The position numbers and the translations under genes were made by a program. From the NCBI GenBank assembly GCA_011109175.1, contig RDEW01000006.1, forward strand, positions 252,920-316,919: a DNA stretch of 64,000 nt, read 5' to 3'. Below the pieces are notes generated by a model that saw only the letters and a program-made list of their open reading frames with translations, was not told where the DNA came from and did not search any database. This document shows positions 1-12,289 of this stretch, one piece after another; position 1 is the first letter of the stretch; each line of letters opens with the position of its first letter. This stretch comes from Dicyema japonicum (lineage: Eukaryota; Dicyemida; Rhombozoa; Dicyemidae).

Positions 1-1090
1 TCTTCATTAATAATACAATCATTTAATTTACTACCCACTGAATTTGTTGAAATAGTCGGGTAATATTAAATTAATGTTCGTGCATTATGTACTGATGACA
101 AGCGTATGAAGTTATATTTAGCATATAAACCTGATGGGGAATATATTTATATAGACAAATCTGGTAAGATGTAGTTGTTTCACATTAGGAATATATCCAT
201 GAACAATCTGACTAATAAACCTTTCCGTCTCAAATGAATATGCGGTATCCCACGGTGCAAACATACGTAATCAATTGCCGAATAAGCCATCAGGTCCAGT
301 GACAATCTTCAGAAATTTGAATTTCATAGATTGAAGACTCTGCCAACCAGATCCTCACGTGCTGACGCTGTTTGACGGGAAAAAGATTTTCCTATATTTC
401 ATCCCAGTTGGGATTTCATGTGAATATAATAACCAGGCTTGCATTTCCATATTCTCTAAAATCATTAAATTTGTTTGAAGTATTCCTCAGATACATAATC
501 GTGGCACAGTTCAATGATATAGGGTGGACTTCCAAAAAATGTCGAAGGTAAAAGAACTCTTGTCCCTATGTTGTTCAAAATTTCTTCGTCATTGAGTGCA
601 TCACATAGAACTAATATTGTTAATCAAATTGTACCATTGTAAGTAGTCGACCTAGAGACTGCTGATTGGTCCTAATACAATTAAGTCAGGTGGTCTCGAC
701 TTTAGTAGGTGGAATGGAGGAATTTCAAAGCAGTCATTCAAAAACATTTTCTCATTTAATCAGGAAATGCATATGCCAATTAGTTATGAGAAGCCGGTAA
801 ATTATTGATAAAAAACTGGTAGTCATCCTCAAAATATATAATTATGTTCAATTGTTTCAAGGGAAGGTTTAGAATATGAGAAGATTATTGATGTGCACAT
901 ATTGAGAGATTATTGAATAATTAGGAGCAGAAATAATTTAAGTTAGGAAATTTGAAAAGAAGTTGGTCCATTTTTTAAATATTCAAAAAATTCTTCCTGG
1001 AACGAGGATTATAACCGATGGACGGCTGGCATATCAGTCAAAAAAATATAGGTCAGTCAAATACAACATTATCAAATTGGTAAATAAGTG
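1..1090. other. AT-rich stretch, no assignable gene
   Basis: No recognised domain. On the + strand, about 34-470 contains a frame that is mostly open and protein-like (for example LYLAYKPDGEYIYID near 110-165), with a 25-nt GTAAG...TTAG stretch at about 172-196 that could be a tiny intron. The frame is broken by TAA codons near 61-70 and by several TGA codons further on. It may be decayed exons of a host gene or chance. Nothing is recognisable in 480-1090. Confidence 0.2.
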
Positions 1091-1094
1091 TCGA

Positions 1095-1375
1095 AAAATC
1101 AAATAGTGGAGAATAATCAATATTTATGGGTCACCAAAATATATATCATAGACATTTTGATAACAACCTTCAACACTATTTGACGAACCAATAATATATA
1201 ATAATTAATAAAATATATTACAATACAACAGAAAAATACGATAAAACAGAAATAGTACAATAAAACAGGAAAAAATGATATGACCACAACAACGTGTCAA
1301 GTCACGCAAAATAATGTATTATTGTATCTAAGGTTTGCCATATTGTAAAACAATTTTTAAAACTAATTAAATAAA
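1095..1375 (+). repeat. Dispersed repeat G, copy 1
   Basis: This non-coding AT-rich segment is homologous to 35590-35910 in the same orientation. Shared blocks include CAACCTTCAACACTATTTGA and CCATATTGTAAAACAATTTT. The 35.6-kb copy is longer because it carries an internal duplication of about 66 bp. No coding capacity, terminal repeats or tRNA-like head is visible, so the element class is unknown. Confidence 0.6.
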
Positions 1376-1489
1376 TAAATTAATAAAACTATCTATAATT
1401 GAACCCTCCTTACAAAGAAGATATTTAAAACGATCATCTCCCAGAACTTGATATTTGGTTTGCGAAGTCCTAAATAAAAGACGAGCAAG

Positions 1490-1795
1490 GGTACTCTGCA
1501 ACAACGTCAAATCAAGATCTCGTTACCTTCCAAATGGAGTCTCTCAAGGCTCTTCATTATAACTCAACTCTTCAGTTTTTACAAAAATGACACAACAAAC
1601 CTGTTATGAGAATTGTCTATCCTCTTCTGCGCAGACGACATTATTCTTGCCTCCATGGAAAAAAACCTTCAATCGGTGAATCAGTCCTCCATTAAATGCT
1701 TGACAAGCTGGATTTGGCTTTCGAAACGGGGGCTCGACACATCAGCAACAAAGTCCTTTGTCACACTATTTACCACGTACAACGACATATCTGTG
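1490..1795 (+). pseudogene. Jockey-like LINE reverse transcriptase fragment
   Basis: Two frames together give RT motif B (GVSQGSSL then PTLF) at about 1535-1580, followed by the catalytic motif C as CADDIILAS at about 1630-1655 and a downstream segment ending in a KSFVTLFT-like block. Order and spacing match the palm of APE-type LINEs. No upstream fingers or endonuclease and no complete ORF remain. Frameshifts and an in-frame stop show it is dead. The RT segment at 2996-3331 has the right order to be its 3' continuation, but the intervening sequence is not recognisable. Confidence 0.7.
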
Positions 1796-2995
1796 TAGAA
1801 CCAAAAAACAACACCACAAGTCAATAAAAATATATACCTATCACTTCTCATCTTTGTATTTTGTGTTGTTCCGTGTGATTTCTTATTCAGTTTTGATATC
1901 CTTTCAGTTACGTCCACTGATTGTCTTTAGAATTTATCAGATTATTTCTCGTTTGGATTAGATCTCACGTTTCAGGACTTTGATGACGACTTACCTGAAT
2001 GTATTTTTTGCATGCTCGGAGTGTAATCTCGTTGAAGTATTTGACAGCAGCGTCGATAGATCTGAAGTCCTCTATCCGGAACACCTAAGGGATAGTTCGA
2101 TAAAATTTGTGAAAGCGGGCAATTTTGCCTTTGAAAAGTTAACATTGGTTCTCAGATGATTTAAATTAATTAACTTTTTTGATATTAATAATAATTTCGA
2201 TATTTTCAAACGAGAGAATGAAATGAATGTCATTTAAACACACATTCCATTTCTCGACGATCCTTGGTAACGTGGAAATTCTCGATTTTATCGATTTTAA
2301 GAATGAGACAGTCTAAGACTCGTAAACATGAGTCTTCTCGATGACATGAGTGCCATGAATCTGCTATAAAGACTCGTATTTTCTTATCTTAATTTATTTG
2401 AATCCTCGTGTGACCTATTCTGCTTTCGGGGCGTAATTTGATAACTTCGAATGAGTGTCTGTGATCGCCTCGTCCAGAATTGTCTTTTAGAGAAAGGAAA
2501 GATCATGATCGGGGTGCTTTTCATATGTACGGTCAAGGCTCACAGATTCCACAACTGACATGAATCCAGTGTCTCAAGAGAACGTTTCGTCATTTTGTTA
2601 ATGGCACCATACCTCGGGAACCGAACAATGGTGTGTCGACAATAGAGGAGGTGAAACACTTTGTGGTAAACAACAGGTCTACACAAACTGGGATAAAGCT
2701 ATCATAGATCAATTCAGAGATGGAGGGAAAGACCGATTCTAGGAGCATCCTAATTAAAAGGTATCCGACTGACGAGAGTGAGAATACATTTAGCCAGACA
2801 CCCCTGTAGGGGGAAGTCCAATGGTGTGAGTTGTTTGTTTCCAAAAGTTCAGATTGAGTGTACTTGTAATTTATGATGGCCTAGTTCTTCAATTTTGGTA
2901 GATCTGAAGAGGTTTCCTGATGAGCCACCGACCAACTCATCAACCCTGCAGCACTTGACCAAAAATATTTAGCGGTGACATAGACCTTCTTCATT

Positions 2996-3331
2996 ATGGA
3001 TTACTTTTTAGAAATTAGACTATCAATTACTATATTTAACTCGAAGGGTTCCTTCATTGATTATATCAAGAATAAGAAGAAAAAAGCTACGGCGATGTTG
3101 AAATCGCTTCTACGTTTTCAATTGAGTCCAAAAACTTTTCTTTATGTGTATACAGTTTGTATAGAACCATTCTTGATTTATGGCTTCCAAGGATGGTTTG
3201 AAAGTGATGAGAGAAGTACTCTTGTAGAGCTTCTCGATAAATCGAGGAGATATGCTATTAAACTGGCATTTGGACTCTGCCTAGTGATGAGAGACGTGCA
3301 AGATCCATTGAGGAAATATTGCACCACTTAA
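2996..3331 (+). pseudogene. LINE reverse transcriptase, C-terminal (thumb) fragment
   Basis: A 111-codon open frame resembles the region after the RT palm in Jockey/CR1-like LINEs: a strand around TIFNSKGSFIDYI, a helical KKKATAMLKSLLRF segment, then the typical block around IEPFLIYGFQGW. No catalytic motifs are included. It starts just after a non-coding stretch and ends at a stop, so it is an isolated piece. It could be the tail of the element represented at 1490-1795. 1800-2995 contains nothing else I can assign. Confidence 0.55.
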
Positions 3332-3495
3332 AAAATAATTCTTGTTGCATGCAAGGGGTCAATAATTCAAAGAGGAGACATATGGTGTCTCGTCAACCAA
3401 GACAAACTCGACCCCATCAACCAGGACAAACTCGTTCGCTCTTCTCTTTTTAATTAGTTTATAATTAGAAACGTGTTTGTTATGTTAATAAAATT

Positions 3496-5452
3496 ATCTA
3501 TGTCGCGAGCGCTGAGAGTGATGACAGGTGACAGGTGTCAACATGATGTAGCGAAATCAAGCTATCATGTTTATTGAAAATTAATCAATACTTAAGTTTC
3601 GGAATAAGTTGTGCATTTTTATATAAAATCATTAATTTTACTAATAGAGATTAATCTTAAAAATAATTATTATGTGTAGTATTTAATTTCCCTTAAACAT
3701 GGAACGTGCTTTTGATTCGTTGGCGCTAAAACTCTCTCGAGTTGGCAAAAATGTTGAAAGGAAAAAAGGAGAAGGGTCACTTGCGTTACCTGATGATATG
3801 AATGTAATTCTTGCCATATCCGAGAGCGTTGTGGCAGCTGACCCAAAAGAATGGGCGAGGCAGTTAGTCCTGCAGGTACGTAGCAGGCTATTTCGAATGC
3901 CCTGGAATGGTTGGCCATACTTAGCGGAGCTCTGCAGTGGCAGATTCAGTACTGCTATATCTGTGAGTGAACTCAAGAAAATGGCTGTAGTCAAAGAGGG
4001 TACTGGTCTAAAGGGGCAGGGATCAGGTGACCACAACTGTCAAAGAGAGCACCAGAGCTGTGATACGTTGCTGCTCAAGCATGTTTATGAGGTCTTTGCG
4101 CGGAATCTCGCTGCAGAGGCAGATGTCCCACTTGAGGACCGTAGATTTACCCGCAAGATCCCTCATTGAAAGGTTAACAGAGTAGTGTTAACCTGTATCA
4201 ATAAGACTGTGGCTTATGCGGTGGAGGCTAAGCCAGAAGGATCACTGGGTGACATCTCCCTAGTGCTGTATGCAGCACAGATCACCTATGAGGAATTGAA
4301 GGATATGCCCAGACCACCCAGTAAATGGAGGTAGCAGATATGTGCCAAGAGTTACTGAAACACCAAAGTCCCTTATAATGGCTGAGACAAAGTGACAAAT
4401 TACTTAAGGTATCCGTAAAAGAGCAGCGTTATTGTGTAAGACGTCTCTAAATGCAAGGAATTTGTTCCTAGCATTAAATGAGTATGCTGCCTCGCTGCTA
4501 AACTACTACATAGGTGTTGTGGAGTTTGAGACCAAAGAGTATGATGAGATGGATGTTATGATCCGTGGAGTACTCAGAGAGAACCATGTCCATGTGCTGG
4601 CAGCCAATAAGGAGAGACTATATTTACCCCGTGATAAATTCGGCCGTGGAATGTGTGGAGTTGTCCAACTATGTGAGCACATCTCATGCGAATGCACGAC
4701 ACCCTGATAGCTGGGTCAAGTGTGTCTGCTAGGAAGCACGCCATAATAACGACCGAGAAAACACGGGCAACCCACCGAGGCACCATCAGACCTTTTTTGT
4801 CTGCTAAGTATGGTATTCGCCACACCAGAAAGTTGCGGACTCATAAGGTGCAATCTGTAGTAGAGAACACGAAAGTCCAAATTAAGGTAGACAGTGTTAT
4901 TCGTACTTCGGTGCTAGTCAAACACAATATACCGGACATTGTGGTACTCGATAAGGAGTCTAGCCAAGTCCTTATCATAGAGGTTGGCATCACGTCTCAA
5001 GACCGTTTTCAGACTGTGGAAGTGGAGAAAAAAAGGAAGTATGACTTGCTTGCAAACGAGATGGGGCAGATGCTTGGGTGCAAGGTCCTCGTTATTCCTA
5101 TAGTAATGACGTGGAAGGAATTGCAACAAAGTACCACAAAGGTTATCTGAAGCAGTTGGGGGTAGATAAGAAGCTCCAGGCCTATCTACAGACCACTGTA
5201 TGAAAGCGGACCCTAGATAGCCTGACACTGGAGTATTGGAGGCAGAGCCCGGAGATGCCATATGGGCAGAGGGTTCAATTTGACAATGCGCTCTCGGAGT
5301 TGTTTCAGCAACCAGAATCGAACCTGCCTGAGGAGGCTGGCGAACAGGCAGGCGAGGAAGGTTGTTGATTATTAAATATTAACTTTTTTTATTGTTGGTT
5401 AAATAATATGTAAAAGTATTTTATTAAAGATTTACACCAATTTTTGTTGGCA
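3496..5452 (+). pseudogene. R4/Dong-like RLE retrotransposon copy R4-a, RT domain deleted
   Basis: A 5' UTR of about 200 bp (3496-3695) starts near ATGTCGCGAGCGCTGA. An N-terminal ORF begins at 3699 and continues, with a TGA at 4167-4169, to a helical segment (YAAQITYEELKDMPRPPSKW) near 4290-4330 that normally precedes the RT. The RT palm is missing. Sequence resumes at about 4340 in the thumb (LNARNLFLALNEYA at 4440-4480, then NKERLYLPRDKFGRGM near 4605-4650). A further deletion removes the CCHC region, then the endonuclease core follows at 4805-5150: PDIVVLDKE...LIIEVGITSQDR, a PD-(D/E)xK fold, and KYDLLANEM. The coding frame shifts several times. The 3' end, CACCAATTTTTGTTGG, lies at about 5440-5452. 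The closest relative in the window is R4-c. Confidence 0.8.
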
Positions 5453-5469
5453 TACCATAATTTTTGACT

Positions 5470-6026
5470 GCAAAGCTAGCTGCAACCTTGTCAAATCAAT
5501 TACAAAACTGGTTATGCGTATTTTGAACAGAGATCTTTCTCCTCACGCAAGAGAGCTTCTTTTCAGTGCACATCTACTGGCCTTCAAAAAACCCGAAGGT
5601 GGGGTGCGCCCCATCGCGGCCGGCAACTATTTCAGAAGACTGACAGCGAAAATCGCATGCAGTATTGTCCGAGAATATCTGAAGAATTATCCCCCCTCCA
5701 ACTGGGGGTTGGTGTAAGGAACGGATGCGAGGCGGCAGTGCATGCTGCGAGGTGTTTTTGGACAGAAAGACGAACAAAACCCACACATTACGGTAAAGAT
5801 GGACATCTGCAATGCCTTGACCGCGAGGATGGGAAAAGACCGGATGGGCTAACTATCCTTTCACTGAGGGAAAATCGCTCGTATGGGACTGAACTGTTGT
5901 GGATTCTTTCTCCACTGTAAAAACGACGTGCGGGAAGCGGTCTGGCTGAGGCAACGAATTTGGATTGCAGTTGTCCGCGGAAACGTTTACTGCGTAATGT
6001 CAGCAGCCGCTCTTCCCCATAGTTAA
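5470..6026 (+). pseudogene. RLE-B LINE copy B1 with two internal deletions
   Basis: It starts in the RT fingers (SITKLV...ELLFSAHLLAFKKPEGG at 5494-5600, GNYFRRL near 5620-5640) and reaches RT motif A (KMDICNAL, about 5800-5820, after frame shifts). The sequence then jumps directly to the endonuclease motif DREDGKRPDG (5818-5848), skipping the rest of RT, the thumb and the zinc knuckle. A second deletion removes most of the endonuclease C-half. The extreme C-terminus, WLRQRIWIAVVRGN, is retained and ends at TAA 6024-6026. B3 at 36.2-38.2 kb shows what is missing. It lies immediately after the R4-a 3' end. Confidence 0.75.
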
Positions 6027-6161
6027 TAAATAATAATTTATTGTTAAATAAAACTGTAAGACGTTAATGTTCTCCGTACATGTCTAAGGTTTGCAAATAT
6101 AAACAATGGGAAGGTTGGATTGTAACTCTGATTGTCGGAGAATGCAAGTTCTTAAATTCAA

Positions 6162-6373
6162 GGTGGTAACCCAGAGGCAGGATGCAAGTGTAAGCGCCCG
6201 ACGGGAAATGATTTTAAACACCCAATGTTGTAGCGCTCAATTCTGATTTTTGGACCTGGAGCAACTTGGTGGTAACCCAGAGGCAGGATGCAAGTGTAAG
6301 CGCCCGACGGGAAATGATTTTAAACACCCAATGTTGTAGCGCTCAATTCTGATTTTTGGACCTGGAGCAACTT
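6162..6373. repeat. Perfect 106-bp tandem duplication
   Basis: Two adjacent units, 6162-6267 and 6268-6373, begin GGTGGTAACCCAGAGGCAGG and end GACCTGGAGCAACTT. I see no mismatch between them, so the duplication is recent or the unit is homogenised. The unit has higher GC than its surroundings and no evident ORF. No other copy was recognised in the window. Confidence 0.9.
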
Positions 6374-6379
6374 TTATAG

Positions 6380-7425
6380 TGCGAGCTAGGGAGTGTCATA
6401 CTTTTTAAATTAATTCTAAAAACCTTGGAATAAAAGTAACCAAATAACCATTTTAATAATTCGTCGTTATGTTATATGTTATGTTGTCCAATTTAGTCGT
6501 GTCCGACCCTTGGAGATCTCATGAACGAGTTTCCTCCACTCTCCCCGATCCGTTGCAATTTGGAGTAGCCTTGATATAGGCATTCCCGTGACGTCTTCCA
6601 CAGTGGATAGCCACCGAGTCCTTGGTCAGCCAGGTCTTCTCTTCCCAGTAATATTGCTCCGCATAATGGTTCTTTCCAGTGAATCAGAGCGGACAACATG
6701 CCAAAAGAACGCCAATCTGTGTTTTCGTCGTTATGTCAATAAATGAAATTAATATTTAAATTATTTAATTAAATTTTATTAAATATAAAATCAAAATAAC
6801 TCAAATAAGTTTTTTTGTTATTGTTCAGAAATCTAGCGGTTATAGAAATAATTTGATATACTTCACCATTTTAACAGTATTATTGGTGATGGTATGTTTC
6901 CACTACTAACTATAATTCCATCGGAGTCAATTTTTTAACAATTGTTCAAATATATTGCATTAAAATTTGCTTCAAACAGGTGAATAACGACATATTTAAA
7001 CATTAACGACATATTCGGTTTTTAATGTTAACAGCTTTAATGCATACTTTTTCCTGATATGCACATTTTATACGTATAATCATATTTTGCAATAAAGTAC
7101 TATTTCACGTAGATTATTGTACATATTAGTGTTTTACATGAAATCATGTAAGTCATCATAAATTGGTACACATAAATTGTTATGATTTGAATTTTCTCAG
7201 TGCGTCGTCTATCACAAATTATAGCAGCAAAAACGTGAAATTCTAATAACTTACATTTCATCAGATAGATTTTTTGGAAAACGAATGCTTTAAGTAGATC
7301 CGACATTGTATTCGAATATCGTTATGAAAATAATATCTTTCCTCAGATTTCAATAATTTATCTTTAAATGCAGAGAATACTTTTTTTAATTATAAACTCT
7401 TCAGTTTTGCCATAACAAGAGAGAA
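6380..7425. other. Non-coding AT-rich stretch
   Basis: No recognisable gene, RNA or element. Open frames here are short and low-complexity. The sequence after 6720 is more than 70% AT by eye. Confidence 0.4.
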
Positions 7426-7429
7426 TTTC

Positions 7430-9130
7430 AATTATTATTATTTATTGTCGTNATAAAGTAGAATTTGTTCGATAAAGGAGTTGTACAACCGAATTCGAAG
7501 GCGAGTGCCTATAAACTTTCGTCCCATCCAGATTTTTTAAAAGAAACAAACGCCAGAACTTTCCTGTGAATAGCGTCCTCCGAGGAGAGATCCAACTTTC
7601 TCGCATGTTCTCCACTTTTCCTCGTTTCTCGTCGTGCAACGGGATATGCTAGTTCATTTCATTTTGTCTGGGTTTACTAACAGGGACCAGTCCTCCAACC
7701 CTTGAGAAATCACTTTTAGTATAGTTTCCAGCGTATCCTGATCCCGGCAGACAAAATCAATATCATCGGCGTAGATATCTTTCATCACGTTAGATAGACA
7801 ATTCTTTTTTTGGAGAAGTCTTAGAGCTGCCTCCATGTATATTATGAATAGGTCCTGGGATAACGGTGACCGGTGTCGGTTATAAATCTTGTTGAGTTGT
7901 AATTTCCCACGCGCACTGATAGCGATAAGTTGGAGAGTAAAAATCTGATGATACGTGATGCATCCTCGTCCAGAATACACTCCATTACGTGCATTAGCTT
8001 TTTGCGGTTGACAATGTCAAAAGCACGAGATAAGTCAATTTTATAGATTGAGATTTCTTTGTGTTTCTGGCACATTGCACACATCCACCTGTGGCTCCAT
8101 ACAACGTCTGCGGTCGACCATCCAGGTCTGAATCCAATTTGACTTGGGTTCAGGAACTCATTTACAGGGCCTGAAATATGATCCAGCACAACAAGGGAGA
8201 GTATTTTCCTTATTGTATTCACTAGTGTAATCGGGAGTAGACTGTTTAGATTGCCTTTTTCCTTTCCAGGTTTTTGAGTTGGGATCAAAGTTCCATTCCC
8301 CGCATCAAATGGACTATGACATTTGAATATTTTATTCAGGACTGTGCAGATTAACTCATCTACCCTGTCTGGCGCGTATTTCAATAATTCTGCATTCACG
8401 TTGTCTAGGCCAGGAGCTCTGCCATTCTTGAGCTTACTTAAGGCTGAAGGGACTACGTAATGCGTGATGCTTGATTCAAGTCTATGGGAATTCCCTCGAT
8501 CGATTCCTAGTGCTCATTGAGATTTAGTTGTTTTTTGTAGAAAGCGACAATTTTATTCATTGATTCCTGGCCGTTTATTATTACTTTTTCTGTATCATCA
8601 AAAATTGTGATTCTTTCCGGTCTAGTATTGCGGGATAATTGTTCAACAGCAGCAAACATTCTTGCTCCATGTTTGTACCATTCGGAGTCTTTTGTCACGT
8701 TATCCAGTGTATGGCAGGCTAGTTCCTTCACTCTTCTCTTTATTTTGTATTTGATTATGTTGCATTCTCTTTTAAGAGAGTCAGTTTGCTTGTCAAGTCT
8801 GCCGACTTTATTAAGAGTCTGAGTTTCCTTTGGTTTTTTGACAGTTCTTCAATTTCTTTGTCAAAAGTTCCCTTGAACTTCCTTGAGCGATTTCCCAGTA
8901 CCATCCCAGCAGCCTGGCTGACTCTGATAGAAATATTCTTCCATAGCAGTTTGGGTGACAAATTTTTGTCGACATTTTACAACAATTTTGATATTTTCTC
9001 TCAGTACTTTATACGAGTGTTGTCGGAAGCACATAGAGCCTCCACGGCCAAGGTCCTGCTCCGCGTACATGATGTCAGTGCTCCAGAGATTCAGAAGCGT
9101 CGCTTTAGAATGAGACGTGTCACTAGTAGT
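7430..9130 (-). pseudogene. APE-type LINE family C, RT-containing relic
   Basis: Read on the minus strand, the linker downstream of the endonuclease spans about 9130-8510. The RT domain follows at 8400-7650, with a GNGTLIPTQKPGKEKG block, LLPITLVNTIRKILSLVVLDHI, SQIGFRPGWSTADVVWSHRW, motif A as YKIDLSRAFDIVN and motif C as YADDIDFV (near 7770). The post-RT segment EEKWRTCEKVGSLLGG...IRLYNSFIEQILLY lies in another frame at 7640-7440. The fingers-palm order is complete, but several frameshifts and a lost motif-B region make it inactive. An undetermined base lies at 7452. Other family C copies lie at 30.5, 43.6, 51.0, 53.8 and 57.0 kb. Confidence 0.85.
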
Positions 9131-9509
9131 CTGTGATAACTGGAAGTCATTATGCCACTGTACGTACAGGAATCCGTGAGTAACCCCCTCTGTGTTTACC
9201 GGAATAGTATGTAGTCGAATTGGTTAAATATATGGACTCGATTTCCACAGGAGTCTCTCCTCTGCCCTCTCCACGTCGTATTATGTTGTGCTGCATGTAG
9301 CGTCGCCGTGTTACAAAAGAGTTGTCCAACTGACTCGCAAAAATGTATAAGGGCTTCCCCGGACAGATTTCTGATTCCTCGAGCGTGGCTGCCCAGGAAA
9401 TTTGATTCGTCCCGCTTTCTCCCCCACTTTTGAGATCCAGTTTCCCGCTATAAAGAGCATGGAGGAGTAACGTAGGAGGTAATAAAGGAGGAGTAAGTCG
9501 ATGATAAGG

Positions 9510-9725
9510 ACAAGCAGAAATTGTCAGCCATAGAGTCTGCTGGATACTTCTCCATACTTGAACATGTTGGCCTGGACATGGGAGTTGGAAAACGATCAAA
9601 GAATTCACAATTTTCTATTCGAGGAGGGGAAATATCTGGTATGGGATGCTACGTGCGTGGACCCCCTTTCCAGTCCAACATTTGCGCGAGCGCGTTAGAC
9701 ACACTGTATGACGACAAAAAATCAA
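9510..9725 (+). pseudogene. RLE-B endonuclease fragment (B4)
   Basis: One frame reads ESAGYFSILEHVGLD then a degraded DGKRPDG (as GVGKRSKN). A second frame gives LVWDATCVDPLSSPTFA near 9645-9690. This order matches the PD-(D/E)xK endonuclease of the intact reading at 37.8-37.95 kb. Only about 70 codons remain, spread over two frames. Confidence 0.7.
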
Positions 9726-9729
9726 TTAT

Positions 9730-11360
9730 CCAAAAAAGAAAATTATGAAGCATTGCGGTTCAGTCAGTTTCAAATTAATTAAATTAATTAAAAAATATAT
9801 CTTTTTTAAGTATTATTGTAGGTGTTTCACTTTACTGTCATTTTCCCACCTAATTTTTTTCAGATAATCTTTTATGTTTATAATTCTCTCTAATGTAAAT
9901 TATCATTTCGATATTCTTTTTTAAGGAATACTTTGCACAAATTTTCGAAAATGAATTGAAAATTAGAAAATTAACTATTTATTTCAATTCATTTGACCTA
10001 GTCAGGTGGAGTTTGAATTCAAAGGCATTCATTTGTTTCTGACTTCGACTTCGGCTTCTTTTGCAACTTCTTCACAATTGAGATAATGTATGTTTTTTAA
10101 TATTTTAAAAAATACCGAAAACAGACGATAAAAGCGAATCTACTGCTTATGAAGCTCCTAAATTTACATTTGAAGTATATTACCATCGATTTAAGGTTTG
10201 CATTCATCATCCATAGGATTTGGTGAAATTTCAATAATTCAATCTCATTTGAGACCTTGTGGATTATCCACCATGTTACCGTCTAACGCTAGCGTGGTGC
10301 CATGTGACGATATGATTGAAGATGGTTGAAAACTTCCTTTTTTATGTCCCTGCTCTTGCTCTGTTCTTCTAGAATGGCTTCATGTGATCAACTTTTCTCG
10401 GATGCTCCCCAGAGCTATGGTGGCATGAAACTCTCTGATTGTTCGACTATGGGAGCTGGAACCATTATGGCAATTCATTGAGAATTCAATTAATTTCGGC
10501 CAAAAAACACAATCTCTATGGTTCTTTTAAATATTGATGAATTAAAGTGCTAACCCTATTTCACTAAAAAAACCTTCAAATTAGGGAGATCGATTTCAAT
10601 TATCTTACAACGAACAGACAAAAAAATAGTGAATCTCAGATCAAAATAGGTCAGGACCACAGTGTCGACATTTTTCCGAAGCTGACTCTAAAGAACACAT
10701 AACATAATACCTGCATTCAAACTATTCCACGAATGGCACATTATGCACAAGTCCTGTATATTTAGTTTTAGGTTTGATCATTTTACGATGTGTTAATGTC
10801 AATAAGTATTTTTTTGAAATCAGTGAATGATTTCAGATATTAATAATTGTTTTTTGATTCAAGCAGTGGAAAAGTCACATGTTTTGGATTTTGAAAATGT
10901 TAAAACACTATGTTTCGAATTTTATGTGATCTCCTACAATGATCTTCATCTCCTTGTCAAGTCGGTTAACCCGGTCAAATTTCATACAGCCTTTTTTGAG
11001 AGTTGCAATTTTTTAAAGGACTCTGTAAAGTGTCTGAAAAACAGCAAATTTTTACAAATACATCATCCACTTAAACAAATTTATTAAAAATTCCAATAAA
11101 TTGTACGAATTTGAAAAAGAATGTAATGAGCCGTTATAACATCAATAATTTATGCGAAAGACTAATTCATAATTATAAGGAATAAACACTCACTTAGTGA
11201 ATGGACACTAAAGAAATTGAAAAAAATATCATATTTTGAGGTGATTAACACGATTATTTTGTCATAGCTACATCACCGCATCCACATCTGACAAACTACA
11301 ACATCAAAAATGTTGAGCCTTAACATAAGATAATTGTCAAGTCATTATTATAATAGAATT
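9730..11360. other. AT-rich intergenic stretch
   Basis: No domain is recognised. A CGTGGTGCCATGTG block at about 10293-10306 matches the start of repeat F. An 86-codon open frame at 10827-11087 (+) has plausible composition but no recognisable homology and may be chance. Confidence 0.35.
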
Positions 11361-11363
11361 TTA

Positions 11364-11964
11364 TTAATAATTAAATACGCCAATCTGTAATGGATAATAA
11401 CGTCTTCTTTTATATTTTATTATGTAAGCCACACCAAATATTACAACAATTCCACCAATTACACAAACAGCTATTATATATTGGTTTTCTAAATTTAACA
11501 CAATATTACTATTTCTATGATGGTTTATTGTGTTTATTATATAACTGCGAGTTGTAGTTGTCTTTAATTCCTTATTCAAATTTGTTGTTGTTGACTTAAA
11601 ATTAGCAAAATCACACCCGAGATCTAAAAATCGGTTTTTATAAATTACCGTTTCCAGTAAATATTATGCTATTATCTGTTTTTGATATTTGCATTTTCAT
11701 GTTTTTTATTTTTAAATTACCATATTGAGGAATAGTTTGAAATATTTCACTGCAGTTATAATAACCTTCAGTTGAAATTTTCGATTTTTCACTGAACCGA
11801 CGTTTATGAGAGTATGATAATCCCCAAAAAAAGCTGTATACATTTTTTGATACACGTTCAATTAATATAGTAAAATATATTTCATTTTTCTTCCACACAA
11901 GCTCAAAATCACTACTCCATTTTACAACAAAAAAAATTGACTCATTTAAATTCACACATTTCAT
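11364..11964 (-). CDS. LAMP-like membrane protein, copy C (one 25-nt intron)
   Basis: Exon 1 is 11964-11649, the intron is 11648-11624 (GTAATTTATAAA...TTTTTAG, 25 nt, phase 1) and exon 2 is 11623-11364. Spliced length is 576 nt (191 aa), ending in TAA. Order: an extracellular beta-rich region; a GYYNCSE block followed by KIKNMKMQ, resembling the C-terminal LAMP pattern (Tyr-Lys-Cys, then a VQAF-type strand); a second Cys block (GTGND|LGCDF-like, around the splice site); a Thr-rich stem; one membrane span (AVCVIGGIVVIFGVAYII); and a basic tail KYKRRRYYPLQ with a YxxL-like sorting motif. This arrangement is what leads me to LAMP. Identity is low, and any type I membrane protein with two Cys blocks would fit. 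No upstream signal-peptide exon was located, so the N-terminus may be incomplete. It lies downstream of the two related copies at 13.05 and 13.63 kb. Confidence 0.6.
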
Positions 11965-12289
11965 CTTTTATTAAATATAATGTGATTACAGTATTATTGA
12001 TTTTATATGTAACTTCTATTATTCCACTAAATAGCATTACAACTCGGTCGTTTTCTATTGCACCCCACATTGGGACATTAGTATACCACNATTCATACAC
12101 AAATCGTTAACGCAATTATTAATAAATTTTTGTGCTTTTGAGTTTTTAAATTGGATAGGACAAGCTATTCAATTTGTTAATTGGTCGGACTGCTATTCCA
12201 CTAAATGTCTAATTAATTTCATATTATGTATACTTCTGGAATAAATGAATGGATTTGTTTTTCTATCATATTACTAGATTGTGTTGACA

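Noticed and set aside
3683-4036. 117-codon minus-strand frame
   Set aside because: Antisense of the R4-a N-terminal frame; no independent support.
9150-9608. 152-codon minus-strand open frame
   Set aside because: It overlaps the RLE-B endonuclease fragment on the + strand at 9510-9608, has no recognisable motif and reads as a shadow.
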